This document shows positions 1-9,102 of a stretch of DNA of 64,000 nucleotides, piece after piece. The notes below the pieces were generated by a model. The model ran no database searches. It was not told where the DNA came from and saw only the letters and a program-made list of their open reading frames with translations. This stretch comes from CAZIIK01 sp964539235 (GTDB lineage: Bacteria > Pseudomonadota > Gammaproteobacteria > Francisellales > CACEW01). The translations under genes were made by a program, and so were the position numbers. The stretch is taken from positions 1 to 64,000 of the forward strand of contig CAZIIK010000050.1 of NCBI GenBank assembly GCA_964539235.1, given 5' to 3'. Every line of letters begins with the position of its first letter. The stretch's first letter is position 1.

Positions 1-357
1 TCACTCGGGTATACCTTTTCCATGGCTTGTGTGCTGCATATCACGTGACAAATCGGTATTATGACCCTGCACATCCCAAAAATCCGCATCTGTTTGAATG
101 CATAACAAGAAAAATACCCATTTTCGGACAGACTCTTAGGCTTTGGTATGCTCGGCGTACTGTGTTTTGTTTATTCTAGACCTTGGTTAGCAACTGGTAT
201 TGTCATTGCCATCTTTGGCCTAGGTCATGCGTATGGCTACCTACTAGGCTTAATTCGTAACAAAGACGCAGCAAAAAGCCATACTGGTATCGTACCATTC
301 ATGTCACTGGTTGTTGCCTTAACTTTAATTGCCGGCTTGTGGGTTCACCTCCACTAG
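1..357 (+). pseudogene. small hydrophobic membrane protein, probably frameshifted or cut by window edge
   Basis: Positions 148-357 encode 69 residues with two hydrophobic segments (about residues 1-33 and 50-68). I do not recognise a family. The same frame is open back to 106 but contains no better start, and the ribosome site before 148 is weak. A second plus-strand frame (3,6,9...) is open from the window edge to 179 and reads like protein until about 107, where it could join the first frame by skipping one base in an A-rich run (about 105-114). The simplest reading is one longer gene with a one-base frameshift and its start outside the window. An intact 69-residue protein starting at 148 is the alternative. 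Confidence 0.35.
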
Positions 358-391
358 ACCAATTGAGAGCGGCTCGCTGATTCTGGGCCGC

Positions 392-1738
392 TCATTTTTC
401 CGTCTTAAGCACCTTATCTCCGCGACACATGAATCGCATCAAAATATATCCTAAACAGGCTGCTATTAATGAAGCCACCAAGATCCCGATTTTTGCCATC
501 ATAATTTGTTGTCCCGATGTATAAGCCAACTCAGACACAAAAATCGACATCGTAAAACCAATCGCCGCAATCAAACTAAGCGGTAAAATGTGCTGCAATG
601 ATACATCATCAGACAACCGTACCCATCGCATTTTCACAACAATAAAAGATGCACCAAAAATACCGATCACCTTGCCCAAGATCAGCCCCAGAATAATGCC
701 CAAAGTTAAAGTTTGTAACAATATTAGCCAGACTCCTGAGCCGGCCGCCAAGTGCACACCTGCATTCAGCAAGACAAATATTGGAATAATTAAATACGTC
801 ACTGGATAGTGCAACGCATGCTCTAAACGTTGCAGAGGGGTCTCTAGCACATGTAAAACCCCTTCTATAGCCTGTAAAATAGCCGCACGCGTCCCCTGCC
901 CAACAGCCCAGCTACCTTGCGCAGTCAAAAACTGTTGTAATAATTGCTTCAAGTCCTCACCAACCGTCATGTCAGTATGGCCCAATCGAGCAGGAATCGT
1001 AAAAGCCAACAACACACCTGCAATTGTCGCATGCACGCCTGATTTAAAAATGAAAAACCACAATACCAAGCCGATCAACAGGTAGGGTGACAACTTACGC
1101 ACACCCAGAACATTAAAACCAATGAGAATACATAAGCAAACTGCCGCACACCCAAGGTATAACCAATTCAAGCCATGGCCATAGAACGCCGCAATCACAA
1201 TCACTGCCCCCAAATCATCGACAATTGCAATAGCTGAAAGTAAAACAAACAGACTTCTGGGAACGAGCTTACCCAACAAAGATAAAATCCCCAGAGCGAA
1301 TGCAATATCAGTTGCCATTGGAATCGCCCACCCCTTGAGCGCACCGGGGTCATGATGATTCAACAGGGCAAAAATAATAGCAGGCACTAACATTCCACCC
1401 AGTGCCGCAACCACTGGCAACAAAGCACGCCGCCAAGAACTCAGCTCACCCACTAAAATTTCACGCTTGATTTCTAAACCAACCAATAGAAAAAAGATCG
1501 CCATCAAACCATCGTTTACCCAATGCTTGACTGACTTATATAGCCCAAAGGAACCAACCGAGAAGCCGACTTTTGTTTGGTTAAGCGCATCGTAGAAATG
1601 TCCATAATGGCTATTGGCCCACACCAAGGCAATCAATGTACAGATAACCAACAGGACTCCACTGAAAGCTTGGCTAGAGACAAATTCTTCGAAGGCGCGC
1701 ACAACGCGCATAAAAGGCAAAGTGGGTTGCTGTGACAT
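392..1738 (-). CDS. nhaA: Na+/H+ antiporter NhaA
   Basis: This is an inner-membrane electrogenic sodium/proton exchanger of 448 residues that extrudes Na+ at alkaline pH or high salt. Family hallmarks are visible: a long series of hydrophobic helices, the segment MATDIAFALGILSLLGK (about residues 140-156) and the AIVDDLGAVIVIA motif, which hold the paired aspartates that bind Na+/H+ in NhaA. It starts three bases after the glyS stop, on the same strand, so it is probably co-transcribed as the last gene of glyQ-glyS-nhaA. The C-terminus ends in a short basic tail. The length is typical or slightly long for the family. I see no damage. Confidence 0.95.
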   Translation of the reverse strand: MSQQPTLPFMRVVRAFEEFVSSQAFSGVLLVICTLIALVWANSHYGHFYDALNQTKVGFSVGSFGLYKSVKHWVNDGLMAIFFLLVGLEIKREILVGELSSWRRALLPVVAALGGMLVPAIIFALLNHHDPGALKGWAIPMATDIAFALGILSLLGKLVPRSLFVLLSAIAIVDDLGAVIVIAAFYGHGLNWLYLGCAAVCLCILIGFNVLGVRKLSPYLLIGLVLWFFIFKSGVHATIAGVLLAFTIPARLGHTDMTVGEDLKQLLQQFLTAQGSWAVGQGTRAAILQAIEGVLHVLETPLQRLEHALHYPVTYLIIPIFVLLNAGVHLAAGSGVWLILLQTLTLGIILGLILGKVIGIFGASFIVVKMRWVRLSDDVSLQHILPLSLIAAIGFTMSIFVSELAYTSGQQIMMAKIGILVASLIAACLGYILMRFMCRGDKVLKTEK

Positions 1739-1741
1739 AAC

Positions 1742-3814
1742 CTAAAGCCGCAGACAAGAAATATCGGCCACCTGTATAAAAACTTGCCTGACCAATTGCA
1801 AGAGCGCCAGGCGATTACAGCGCACCTTCTCATCTTCTGCCATCACCATGACCGCCTCAAAAAATACTGCAATGGGCCCAGATAATGTCGACAATGCCGC
1901 CAATGCCGCCTCATATTGCCTAGCAGTCACCAGCTCACTGACCTGAGCTTGTAAAGCCTCAACTGCCACAAATAATTGCTGCTCGGCCGTTTCAGCTAAT
2001 AATGTTGCATCAACAATCAACGCATTGGTTTGGGCTGCTTTCGACAGCAGTTTCACCACACGTTTGTTTGCTGAAATTAATGATTCTGCCGATTCCGCTT
2101 GCTTAAACAACATCAATGCCTGCATACGTTTAAACAGGTCAGCAGGATTGCAAATTGGCAGCATTTCAACGGCATCGAACACATCATGCGCAAGACTTTG
2201 ATCCAAAGCCAACCCTTTCAAACGCTCCAAACAAAAGTCATACACATGCTCTGCAGTTTCGGCCTCTGTCAACACACCGGCATATTGCTCAACGGCAAAC
2301 TGTAATAGCGCCGCCAAATCCAGGGGCCACTCTGTTTCTAACAGCACCCGCAACACGCCAATGCTAGCCCGACGCAAGGCAAATGGATCTTTGCTGCCGG
2401 TTGGTGGCTGGCCAATGCCAAAAATACCCACCAATGTATCAATCTTATCGGCTACCGAAACCACACACCCTAATTGTGTAGCCGGAATCTCATCGGCCGC
2501 AAAACGTGGCATGTAATGCTCTCGCAACGCCACTGCAACTGCCTCGGGTTCACCATCATGCCGTGCGTAATATTGACCCATCACTCCCTGCAAATCTGGA
2601 AATTCACCGACCATATCAGTCAACAAATCAGCCTTACACAATCCAGCTGCCTGCTTCGCAAGCTTGGTATCAGCTCCAATCTGCTCTGCAATCCAAACGG
2701 ACAACTTAGCGATACGCTCACTTTTATCCGCCAGCGAACCCAGCTGATGCTGAAAAGTTACATTGGTCAAATTGGGCACACGATCTGTCAAACGCTGCTG
2801 ACAATCTGTGCGATAGAAAAACATGGCATCTGCCAAACGCGCACGCATAACTTTTTCATTGCCCCGCACCACTGATGCTGGATTGGTCGATTCGATATTA
2901 CTCACCGTAATAAACCGCGGCAGCATCTGACCAGTTCCATCTAAAACTGCAAAACATTTCTGGTGCCTTTGCATCGCCATCATCAAAGCTTCTTGCGGGA
3001 CCTGCAAAAATTCTGGATCAAATTGACACCATAACGCACACGGCCATTCCACAATATTTGCAACCTCAGCTAACAGCTCGGGTTCAATCACAGCATGACC
3101 CCCTATATCAGTTGCAATTTTGTGAGTTTGCATTTCAATCGTACGACACCGCTCATCAGCATCAGGCATTACATAGCCTTTATCTTGCAACAAGGTCGCA
3201 TAATCATCTGCATGCGCCAAGACTAATGCTGCCGGATGGTGATAGCGATGACCGTACGTAACGTTAGATGCTTGACACCCATAGGCCTCGAAAGGTACGA
3301 CTTCATTGCCATACAAGAGCACCAACCAATGCACAGGGCGAATAAATGGCGTATTGGCATCACCCCAACGCATCATTTTTGGTACCGGTAAACGTTGCAA
3401 AGCAGATGCAATAATATTTGGCAACAATTCAACCAATGGCTTTCCAGGCTGAGTCGCTTTGAACCATAACCACTCACCCTTATCTGTTTTTAAAGTTTCC
3501 ACCTGGTGCTGTTCGATACCGCAGGCACGCATAAAACCTTGCATGGCCTGAGTGGGTTTACCATCTTCATCATAGGCAACCTGTACAGCAGGACCACGGC
3601 GCTCGATAGTCTGCTCTGGCTGCGCCTCTGCCACATCTGACAAATGCACTGCTAAGCGTCGCGGTGCACAGTAAACTTTCACGGCAGAAAAGGTGATGTG
3701 TTGTGCTGACAACCCTTCCGTAATTGCTACTGATAAGGCATCTGCCAGTCGAACCAAAGCCTTCGGCGGCAACTCTTCTGTGCCAATCTCAAACAATAAA
3801 GATTCATGACGCAT
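1742..3814 (-). CDS. glyS: glycyl-tRNA synthetase beta subunit
   Basis: Beta subunit (690 residues) of the alpha2-beta2 glycyl-tRNA synthetase, which recognises tRNA-Gly and helps charge it. The N-terminus LLFEIGTEELPPKAL is diagnostic, and the C-terminal part has the predicted anticodon-binding region. I place the start at 3814 rather than further upstream because a strong AAGGAGG lies eight bases before it, inside the 3' end of glyQ. The gene begins about at the glyQ stop, indicating translational coupling. It is followed three bases later by nhaA. Two-subunit GlyRS is usual in Gammaproteobacteria. Confidence 0.96.
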   Translation of the reverse strand: MRHESLLFEIGTEELPPKALVRLADALSVAITEGLSAQHITFSAVKVYCAPRRLAVHLSDVAEAQPEQTIERRGPAVQVAYDEDGKPTQAMQGFMRACGIEQHQVETLKTDKGEWLWFKATQPGKPLVELLPNIIASALQRLPVPKMMRWGDANTPFIRPVHWLVLLYGNEVVPFEAYGCQASNVTYGHRYHHPAALVLAHADDYATLLQDKGYVMPDADERCRTIEMQTHKIATDIGGHAVIEPELLAEVANIVEWPCALWCQFDPEFLQVPQEALMMAMQRHQKCFAVLDGTGQMLPRFITVSNIESTNPASVVRGNEKVMRARLADAMFFYRTDCQQRLTDRVPNLTNVTFQHQLGSLADKSERIAKLSVWIAEQIGADTKLAKQAAGLCKADLLTDMVGEFPDLQGVMGQYYARHDGEPEAVAVALREHYMPRFAADEIPATQLGCVVSVADKIDTLVGIFGIGQPPTGSKDPFALRRASIGVLRVLLETEWPLDLAALLQFAVEQYAGVLTEAETAEHVYDFCLERLKGLALDQSLAHDVFDAVEMLPICNPADLFKRMQALMLFKQAESAESLISANKRVVKLLSKAAQTNALIVDATLLAETAEQQLFVAVEALQAQVSELVTARQYEAALAALSTLSGPIAVFFEAVMVMAEDEKVRCNRLALLQLVRQVFIQVADISCLRL

Positions 3815-3815
3815 A

Positions 3816-4721
3816 TCATTGCCCTCCTTGTGCAAGACAACCTGGAAAACCTAATGCCTCACGCGATATGTAATAAGCTTCAGCCACGCCGCGCGATAAA
3901 GTACGTACCCGCAAAATGTAACGTTGACGCTCTGTGACCGAAATCGCATGACGCGCATCTAATAGATTAAATGTGTGGGAAGCTTTTAATAACATTTCAT
4001 GCGCAGGCAAAGGCAATGCCGCATCCAGTAAACGTTGGCTTTCACTTTCATAATGATCAAACTGCTGGAATAACGCATCAACCGGCGCTTCTTGGAAATT
4101 ATAAGTCGACATCTCGACTTCATTTTGATGAAACACATCGCCATAAGTCACAGCACCTGCAGGTGTTTGTGACCAAACCAGATCAAACATGGAATCTACA
4201 TCTTGCAGATACATTGCTAAACGCTCCAATCCATAGGTAATCTCACCGGTAACCGGCCGACAGTCCAAACCACCTACCTGTTGGAAATAAGTAAACTGCG
4301 ACACCTCCATGCCATTTTTCCAAACTTCCCAACCTAAACCCCAAGCACCTAAAGTAGGTGATTCCCAGTTGTCTTCAACAAACCGAATATCATGCTCCAG
4401 AAGATCAATTCCTAAAGCACGCAACGAGTCCAAATACAGTTGCTGAATATTGTCTGGCGAAGGCTTCAAGACGACTTGGAATTGATAATAATGCTGGGTG
4501 CGATTGGGGTTTTCACCATAACGACCATCCGTAGGACGACGAGAAGGCTGCACATAAGCCGCGTGCCAAGGTTCAGGACCAATAGCTCGCAGAAAAGTGG
4601 CAGGGTGGAAGGTACCCGCACCCATTTCCATATCATAAGGTTGCACAATAATGCAGCCTTGATCAGCCCAATACTGCTGTAACGTCAAAATAATTTGTTG
4701 AAAAGTCAAACGATTTGCCAT
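3816..4721 (-). CDS. glyQ: glycyl-tRNA synthetase alpha subunit
   Basis: Alpha (catalytic, class II) subunit of glycyl-tRNA synthetase, 301 residues. It carries the characteristic block [19 protein letters not shown], followed by the conserved [20 protein letters not shown] region and the [12 protein letters not shown] motif, all at the positions expected from E. coli GlyQ. An upstream in-frame ATG at 4748 would add nine residues, but family members begin near 4721 and an AGAGGG lies before it, so 4721 is preferred. It is the first gene of glyQ-glyS-nhaA. Confidence 0.96.
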   Translation of the reverse strand: MANRLTFQQIILTLQQYWADQGCIIVQPYDMEMGAGTFHPATFLRAIGPEPWHAAYVQPSRRPTDGRYGENPNRTQHYYQFQVVLKPSPDNIQQLYLDSLRALGIDLLEHDIRFVEDNWESPTLGAWGLGWEVWKNGMEVSQFTYFQQVGGLDCRPVTGEITYGLERLAMYLQDVDSMFDLVWSQTPAGAVTYGDVFHQNEVEMSTYNFQEAPVDALFQQFDHYESESQRLLDAALPLPAHEMLLKASHTFNLLDARHAISVTERQRYILRVRTLSRGVAEAYYISREALGFPGCLAQGGQ

Positions 4722-4835
4722 GGCAAAAGCACTGCGCCCTCTATTCATTAAGGCCGGGGAGTATAACGCAAAATGACCAGGCCGGAAATTACGCCGACCG
4801 GCTAATTTTATCTATGATACCTCTGCACAATTCGA

Positions 4836-5318
4836 TTATTGGCGGCGTTTAGAAACCAGACGCTCATCAAGCTCAAACGATAAAGGTACTGCTGTTGCTA
4901 ATATAGCCTGACTACGTGGATGGACTGGATTAAGCACATAATTCCATTCTCTAGGCACAATAACACTGGGAACTGCCAATACAGGACTTTCTTGAGCATG
5001 CAACCAATCATCCCCCAACGAAGCTGTCTCTGGTGGTGCTTCTGGTTCTCGCCAAGTGGTTGGTAAATGATTACGCTTCAAATAGATAATATCTTCTTGA
5101 GGTAAGGTTAGACGCAGCAGCCGATAATGCTGTAGCAACGGGTAGTGATCCAGATGAACTAAAATTTCTAAAAGCGCCAAAGATTCTGAACCAGCAATAT
5201 ATAGGCAAGCTTTACCTTTACTATTCCAACGACCACCATAACGTTTGGCACCATCACCACTGAGCGCTGTGTCCAGCCATTTTGCTTTGACCAAACGATA
5301 AGCACTGAGCGCTTTCAA
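4836..5318 (-). CDS. RES-domain toxin of a type II toxin-antitoxin pair
   Basis: 160-residue RES family protein. The family takes its name from conserved Arg, Glu and Ser residues. Visible landmarks are AYRLVKAKW at the N-terminus, the YGGRWNSKGKACLYIAGS segment and ALLEILVHL. Characterised RES toxins (MbcT, ParT, Res) consume NAD+ or ADP-ribosylate a target, causing growth arrest. That activity is inferred from the family. The start overlaps the stop of the upstream antitoxin gene by four bases (ATGA), the standard arrangement of xre-res operons with the antitoxin first. Length and key residues look intact. Confidence 0.9.
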   Translation of the reverse strand: MKALSAYRLVKAKWLDTALSGDGAKRYGGRWNSKGKACLYIAGSESLALLEILVHLDHYPLLQHYRLLRLTLPQEDIIYLKRNHLPTTWREPEAPPETASLGDDWLHAQESPVLAVPSVIVPREWNYVLNPVHPRSQAILATAVPLSFELDERLVSKRRQ

Positions 5319-5749
5319 GAGAAAACCCCATGCTCCAAACGTCCTACCAGATCTAATACTGCTTCCATTTCAGCTGAAGTAGCCAGCATATCAATAGGAC
5401 GACGATGACCTAATCCCTGTACCGGCTTGTTTAACCAAGCCCGAGTGGCAAGCTTGTCACCTTCAAACAGCTCCTCAGCTGCTTTATATAGCCGAGCATA
5501 GCGATATAATTTATCACTTTCTTGCGCGGTAAATCGTTTACCTTTACGACGCTGCAAAGACGCAGGTGAAATCGTAATGACTTCCGCAAATTTTTTTTTA
5601 TCGAGCCCAGACAAGTCGGCCAATGTATTAAACACCGTATATGGGAGTCCCTCGTGCAGTAATTGATAAAGCTCTGGGCCACGCGATGGCATACCAACAG
5701 TTTCCCAGAAACTGCGACGCCTTGCCATATTTTGCTGCAATGTACGCAT
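5315..5749 (-). CDS. Xre/MbcA/ParS-family antitoxin
   Basis: 144-residue antitoxin partner of the adjacent RES toxin. The middle of the protein (about residues 45-85) looks like an Xre-type helix-turn-helix (DKKKFAEVITISPASLQRRK). The C-terminal part, from about residue 90 with the ATRAWLNKPVQGLGHRRPID segment and its Trp-Leu and Gly-Pro-like core, is the MbcA/ParS/DUF2384 toxin-binding domain. Such antitoxins bind and neutralise the toxin and repress their own promoter. The gene sits immediately upstream of the toxin with a four-base overlap. About 40 bp separate it from the MGMT gene. Confidence 0.88.
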   Translation of the reverse strand: MRTLQQNMARRRSFWETVGMPSRGPELYQLLHEGLPYTVFNTLADLSGLDKKKFAEVITISPASLQRRKGKRFTAQESDKLYRYARLYKAAEELFEGDKLATRAWLNKPVQGLGHRRPIDMLATSAEMEAVLDLVGRLEHGVFS

Positions 5750-5789
5750 TTGAATTCCTCAATTGATACATCTTGATTATATCAGGTGA

Positions 5790-6137
5790 TCAGCTTATTT
5801 CAACTTCATCCAACAAACACGCCTCAGGATACAGCAGCCGACCCTCTGCAAAATGCACCCCTTCTGTAGCCAATAGCTGAAGCTTTTTCTCTAGCGTAGC
5901 GCCTACTTGCTCACCCTGGAAACCACCCAAGGTTAAATCAGATGCAATCACACGATGACAAGGTACTTCCGGTGCAAAAGGATTACGCCGCAGTGCTTGG
6001 CCAACTGCCTGCGCAGAGCGACAATCAATCGCTCGTGCCAAACAGGCATAAGTAGTCACTTTACCGCGCGGCACCTGCATTAAAGCCTGATAAACGCGTT
6101 GTTGGAAAGCACTTACAGTAGCAAATTTATCATACAT
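5790..6137 (-). CDS. one-domain O6-methylguanine-DNA methyltransferase family protein
   Basis: 115-residue protein consisting only of the C-terminal methyltransferase domain of the Ogt/Ada family. The N-terminal part has the winged-helix DNA-binding segment (VYQALMQVPRGKVTTYACLA). The active-site motif PCHRVIASD is present with its cysteine, so it could accept alkyl groups. Alkyltransferase-like (ATL) proteins have Trp in place of this Cys. The recognition-helix arginine seen in the family may be in ALRRNPFAP. GGAGG precedes the ATG by a few bases. It is shorter than full-length Ogt, so it could be either a minimal repair enzyme or an ATL-like damage sensor that kept its Cys. Confidence 0.85.
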   Translation of the reverse strand: MYDKFATVSAFQQRVYQALMQVPRGKVTTYACLARAIDCRSAQAVGQALRRNPFAPEVPCHRVIASDLTLGGFQGEQVGATLEKKLQLLATEGVHFAEGRLLYPEACLLDEVEIS

Positions 6138-6213
6138 TACATTACCTCCAGCCGTGGCATATGACTGTACCGTTTGAGCACCTGACTCAAGCGTATGGGC
6201 GCACTCAATTCTG

Positions 6214-6627
6214 TCATGACAAATGTTCTGCAGCGTAACGTTTAATCGCTTTCAGCATCTCATACAACCCATTACGACGCGTTGGACTTAAATGCGCCTC
6301 AAAACCAATTTCGCCGAGAAAATCTGGTGACAAAGCCGCAATGTCTTGAGCTGACTGACCACTGTATACCGCAAATAAAACCGCCATCAGACCTGACACG
6401 ATCGCGGAATCACTGACACCAGAGAAATGCAAACAACCATCGCGGAACGAACAATCCATCCACACCTGAGATTGGCAACCACGAATCAGGTATTGCTCGA
6501 TCTGCTTCTCAACTGGAAAACTCAAAGTTTTACCCATACTAATCAGCATTTGATAACGCTCAGTCCAATCATCAAAAAAGCCAAATCGCTCAATAATTTC
6601 TGCCTGGGCCGCCTGGATGGAAGTCAT
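6214..6627 (-). CDS. sufE: SufE-family sulfur acceptor protein
   Basis: 137-residue SufE/CsdE family protein. These accept persulfide sulfur from a cysteine desulfurase (SufS or CsdA) and pass it to iron-sulfur cluster assembly. The acceptor cysteine is in IRGCQSQVWMDC, and the C-terminal LSPTRRNGLYEMLKAI motif is typical. No suf or csd partner gene is in the window, so whether it acts as SufE or CsdE cannot be decided from context. It lies downstream of purC on the same strand, separated by about 280 bp that contain a long palindrome. Confidence 0.9.
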   Translation of the reverse strand: MTSIQAAQAEIIERFGFFDDWTERYQMLISMGKTLSFPVEKQIEQYLIRGCQSQVWMDCSFRDGCLHFSGVSDSAIVSGLMAVLFAVYSGQSAQDIAALSPDFLGEIGFEAHLSPTRRNGLYEMLKAIKRYAAEHLS

Positions 6628-6741
6628 GGGAGATGCTCATAAAATACAACGGCCTGAATATACCGAGGTTAGACAGTGTCGTCACGAGTTTTTTCGGTGT
6701 GGAAATGCGACAACTTAAAACTTGTCTTCAAACTATGAGAG

Positions 6742-6898
6742 TCTGTCGTCAAATTGCTTACCTGTAGCGAAAAAGGTGGAAGTTTAGAACAAATGAATTC
6801 AAATTTGCGTCGAATAGCAGGGACTATTGGGCAATAATTTGAATTCATTTGGGCAAATTCAACATCTTTTGCAGCCAGGAGAGTAATTTGACGACAGA
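6742..6898. repeat. 157-bp nested palindrome in the purC-sufE intergenic region
   Basis: Concentric inverted repeats share one centre near 6820: an outer perfect 14-bp arm pair (6742-6755 with 6885-6898), an inner perfect 16-bp pair (6790-6805 with 6836-6851) and a 5-bp pair near the tip (6813-6817 with 6824-6828). The stretches between are also partly complementary. The whole element could fold into one long imperfect hairpin in DNA or RNA. It begins about 10 bp after the purC stop. It has no transposase ORF and no clear T-run, so a small palindromic mobile element or a 3'-end stabilising hairpin are both possible. Confidence 0.7.
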
Positions 6899-6906
6899 TT
6901 CTAATC

Positions 6907-7812
6907 TCAAGCGAAAAAATTTTCACCGGTCAGGCGTTCAAAAATATCGATATAGCGTGCACTGAGTGTTAACACCAGTTCTTCAGGTGCTGCTGGCAAA
7001 ACTTCATCTTGGTAAGGATCACAGTGCTCGCGATACCACAAACGCAGCATTTCCTTATCAAAATTATCGGGTTCTTGGCCGTTGGCCATCAGTTCAGCAT
7101 ACGTCTCGGCCAACCAATACCGACTCGAATCTTGAGTATGACACTCATCAACCAGAATAATGTCGCCATGTTCATCAACACCAAATTCATACTTAGTATC
7201 AACCAAAGTCAATCCGGCTTGCTGTGCCTTTTGTTGACCAAACGCGAATAGCGCCAAGGCTTTCTCTGCGATAAAGGTCCACTGGTCTGGCGTAATACCG
7301 CCCAGTGCTGCCAAACGCTCAGTTGTTAAGGGCTCATCATGATCTTCTGCTTTGGTAGACGGCGTTAAAATTGCCTGCGGCAATGCTGTATTTTTCTGCA
7401 ACCCATCAGGCAATGTCGTTTCAAAGAACCGACGTTCCCCTTGTTGGTACAACTGCCAAATCGATGTGCTGGTGGTCCCGGTCATATAGCCGCGCACCAC
7501 GACTTCTATGGGAAAAACTCGGCATTTTTTAACCCGCGTTTGATTCGGTGCCGGCACGGCCAATAAATGATTCGGGATGATATGCCGTGTCTGCTCAAAC
7601 CACCACACACTGGTACGATTCAGCGCCTCACCTTTGAAAGGAATCTGGGCAATATTACGGTCGAAAGCACTCAAACGATCTGTGGTGACCAGCAACAGAC
7701 TGTCGCCGCAATCATAACGATCGCGCACTTTTCCTCGATACTTCGGGTAAGGCAAATCAGTTTCAACAATGCAATGAGTTAGCGCTTCGCGAATCCGCGG
7801 CAAAATAGTCAT
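6907..7812 (-). CDS. purC: phosphoribosylaminoimidazole-succinocarboxamide synthase (SAICAR synthetase)
   Basis: 301-residue enzyme that joins CAIR and aspartate with ATP to give SAICAR in purine synthesis. Recognisable segments are YRGKVRDRYDCGDSLLLV (nucleotide-binding start), the VVVRGYMTGTTS motif and LVDTKYEFGVDEHGDIILVD, which includes metal and substrate-binding acids. This is the longer, about 300-residue class rather than the about 240-residue E. coli type. It is the last gene of purL-purM-purQS-purC, starting 18 bp after purQS with AAAGGTG upstream. Confidence 0.95.
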   Translation of the reverse strand: MTILPRIREALTHCIVETDLPYPKYRGKVRDRYDCGDSLLLVTTDRLSAFDRNIAQIPFKGEALNRTSVWWFEQTRHIIPNHLLAVPAPNQTRVKKCRVFPIEVVVRGYMTGTTSTSIWQLYQQGERRFFETTLPDGLQKNTALPQAILTPSTKAEDHDEPLTTERLAALGGITPDQWTFIAEKALALFAFGQQKAQQAGLTLVDTKYEFGVDEHGDIILVDECHTQDSSRYWLAETYAELMANGQEPDNFDKEMLRLWYREHCDPYQDEVLPAAPEELVLTLSARYIDIFERLTGENFFA

Positions 7813-7830
7813 AACACCTTTCCCCCAAAA

Positions 7831-9090
7831 TCAACCAGCAAAATGATAGCAGTCGGCAACAATCGGGTTATACAGCACAGTTTCTGCCTGCAGCATCTGC
7901 GCGAATGCAGCCTGATCCACTGTATCAGGAATATCAAAGCCCCACACAATACCATGCTGCAAGTGCGTGATCTGCGTTAAGCCACACTGACGATGTAAGT
8001 TATGCAGTTTATGTTGCGCCAAGACATCTTCATGCAGACGCACCAAATACGTTAAGTCGTGCTGCAGCCCAGCCGGTTCGACTAAGAATTCTTTGCTGGA
8101 ATTCCATAATTCATAACTGTCTGCCAATGCTGTTTGCAAATCCGCTGTCGACATGTCGCTACTCATTTTCCAATGCACATAACGTTTCACACCAATCGGC
8201 CAACCCATCTGGTGCAAAGCATTTTGCACAGAAACCGCCACATTATCGTGAATCACCATAGCAACCAACAATTCGGTTTCTGATGCCTGACGGGCCCGCG
8301 GCTGAATCTGTGGTAGCGCTGCGTCATCCGTCAATGTCGTGTAATCCACCGGCTGACCCGATTCGATATAACGACGCATTGAGGTAAACACCGCGTCACC
8401 AGCTGGCGTACGTTCAGGGTGTGGCATCATCGCCAACACGTTACCCGCTGCGTTCGATACCGCAGCCAAATTCTCAACGGCACCATTTGGATTCACTGGA
8501 AAATGCGCATCTACACGACCCGCTGCATCACAATATTGCCACAGATCAGCACCCGCTTGTTTGAGTTGCGACAACACATCTGACGTCAACACAAAACGGC
8601 CTTCGGCATGCGCCAATGGAATCTGCAGGGGTGCAGCATCACCTTGATTAAAAACGCCCGTTCCAGACTGCTTAGGTTTAATATGGCACCACGCATTGTA
8701 AAACCCAGTCCCCAATACTTGGTCATTCTGCATGCGTTTATTCTCGGTTAATGCCGCGGCAACGCGATAGGTGCCATCCGCTGCACGCACACCCGGCACT
8801 AAGCCACTTTCCACCAAAATCTGCGCACCGTTACAAATCCCTAAAACCGGCTTGCCTTTTTCTGCCTCAATAGCCAAACGTTTTAACACTGGATCTTTGG
8901 CAGCGATTAATCCGGAACGTCCACGGTCTTCATAGGAAAATCCACCCACGAGGATATAACCCGCAAAACCATCTAAAGCGCGCGCATCGTTCCACAAATA
9001 GGGTTGCGGTCGCATGCCAGCCCGCTGCACCGCTAACGCCGTCTCACGTTCACAGTTCGAACCTGGAAACTGAATGATTGCAATATCCAT
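7831..9090 (-). CDS. purQ: FGAM synthase glutaminase PurQ fused to tandem PurS-like domains
   Basis: 419 residues, nearly twice the usual PurQ length. Residues 1 to about 240 are a class I glutamine amidotransferase: IIQFPGSNCERETALA at the start, the nucleophile in GICNGAQIL, and the catalytic His-Glu in MMPHPERTP. From about residue 265 there are two PurS-sized segments. The first has VQNALHQMGWPIGVKRYVHW and the second has HNLHRQCGLTQITHLQHGI ending in YNPIVADCYHF; both follow the PurS pattern of helix, strand and LL-NPxxxD tail. PurS normally bridges PurQ and small PurL. The neighbouring PurL is the small type and no free purS is seen, so this fusion probably supplies PurS. Domain assignment of the tail is inference from pattern. 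Confidence 0.85.
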   Translation of the reverse strand: MDIAIIQFPGSNCERETALAVQRAGMRPQPYLWNDARALDGFAGYILVGGFSYEDRGRSGLIAAKDPVLKRLAIEAEKGKPVLGICNGAQILVESGLVPGVRAADGTYRVAAALTENKRMQNDQVLGTGFYNAWCHIKPKQSGTGVFNQGDAAPLQIPLAHAEGRFVLTSDVLSQLKQAGADLWQYCDAAGRVDAHFPVNPNGAVENLAAVSNAAGNVLAMMPHPERTPAGDAVFTSMRRYIESGQPVDYTTLTDDAALPQIQPRARQASETELLVAMVIHDNVAVSVQNALHQMGWPIGVKRYVHWKMSSDMSTADLQTALADSYELWNSSKEFLVEPAGLQHDLTYLVRLHEDVLAQHKLHNLHRQCGLTQITHLQHGIVWGFDIPDTVDQAAFAQMLQAETVLYNPIVADCYHFAG

Positions 9091-9102
9091 ATATCAAGAC
9101 CT

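Noticed and set aside
6669..6926. 85-residue minus-strand frame between purC and sufE
   Set aside because: It runs through the 157-bp palindrome, has no ribosome site, and its composition follows the repeat.
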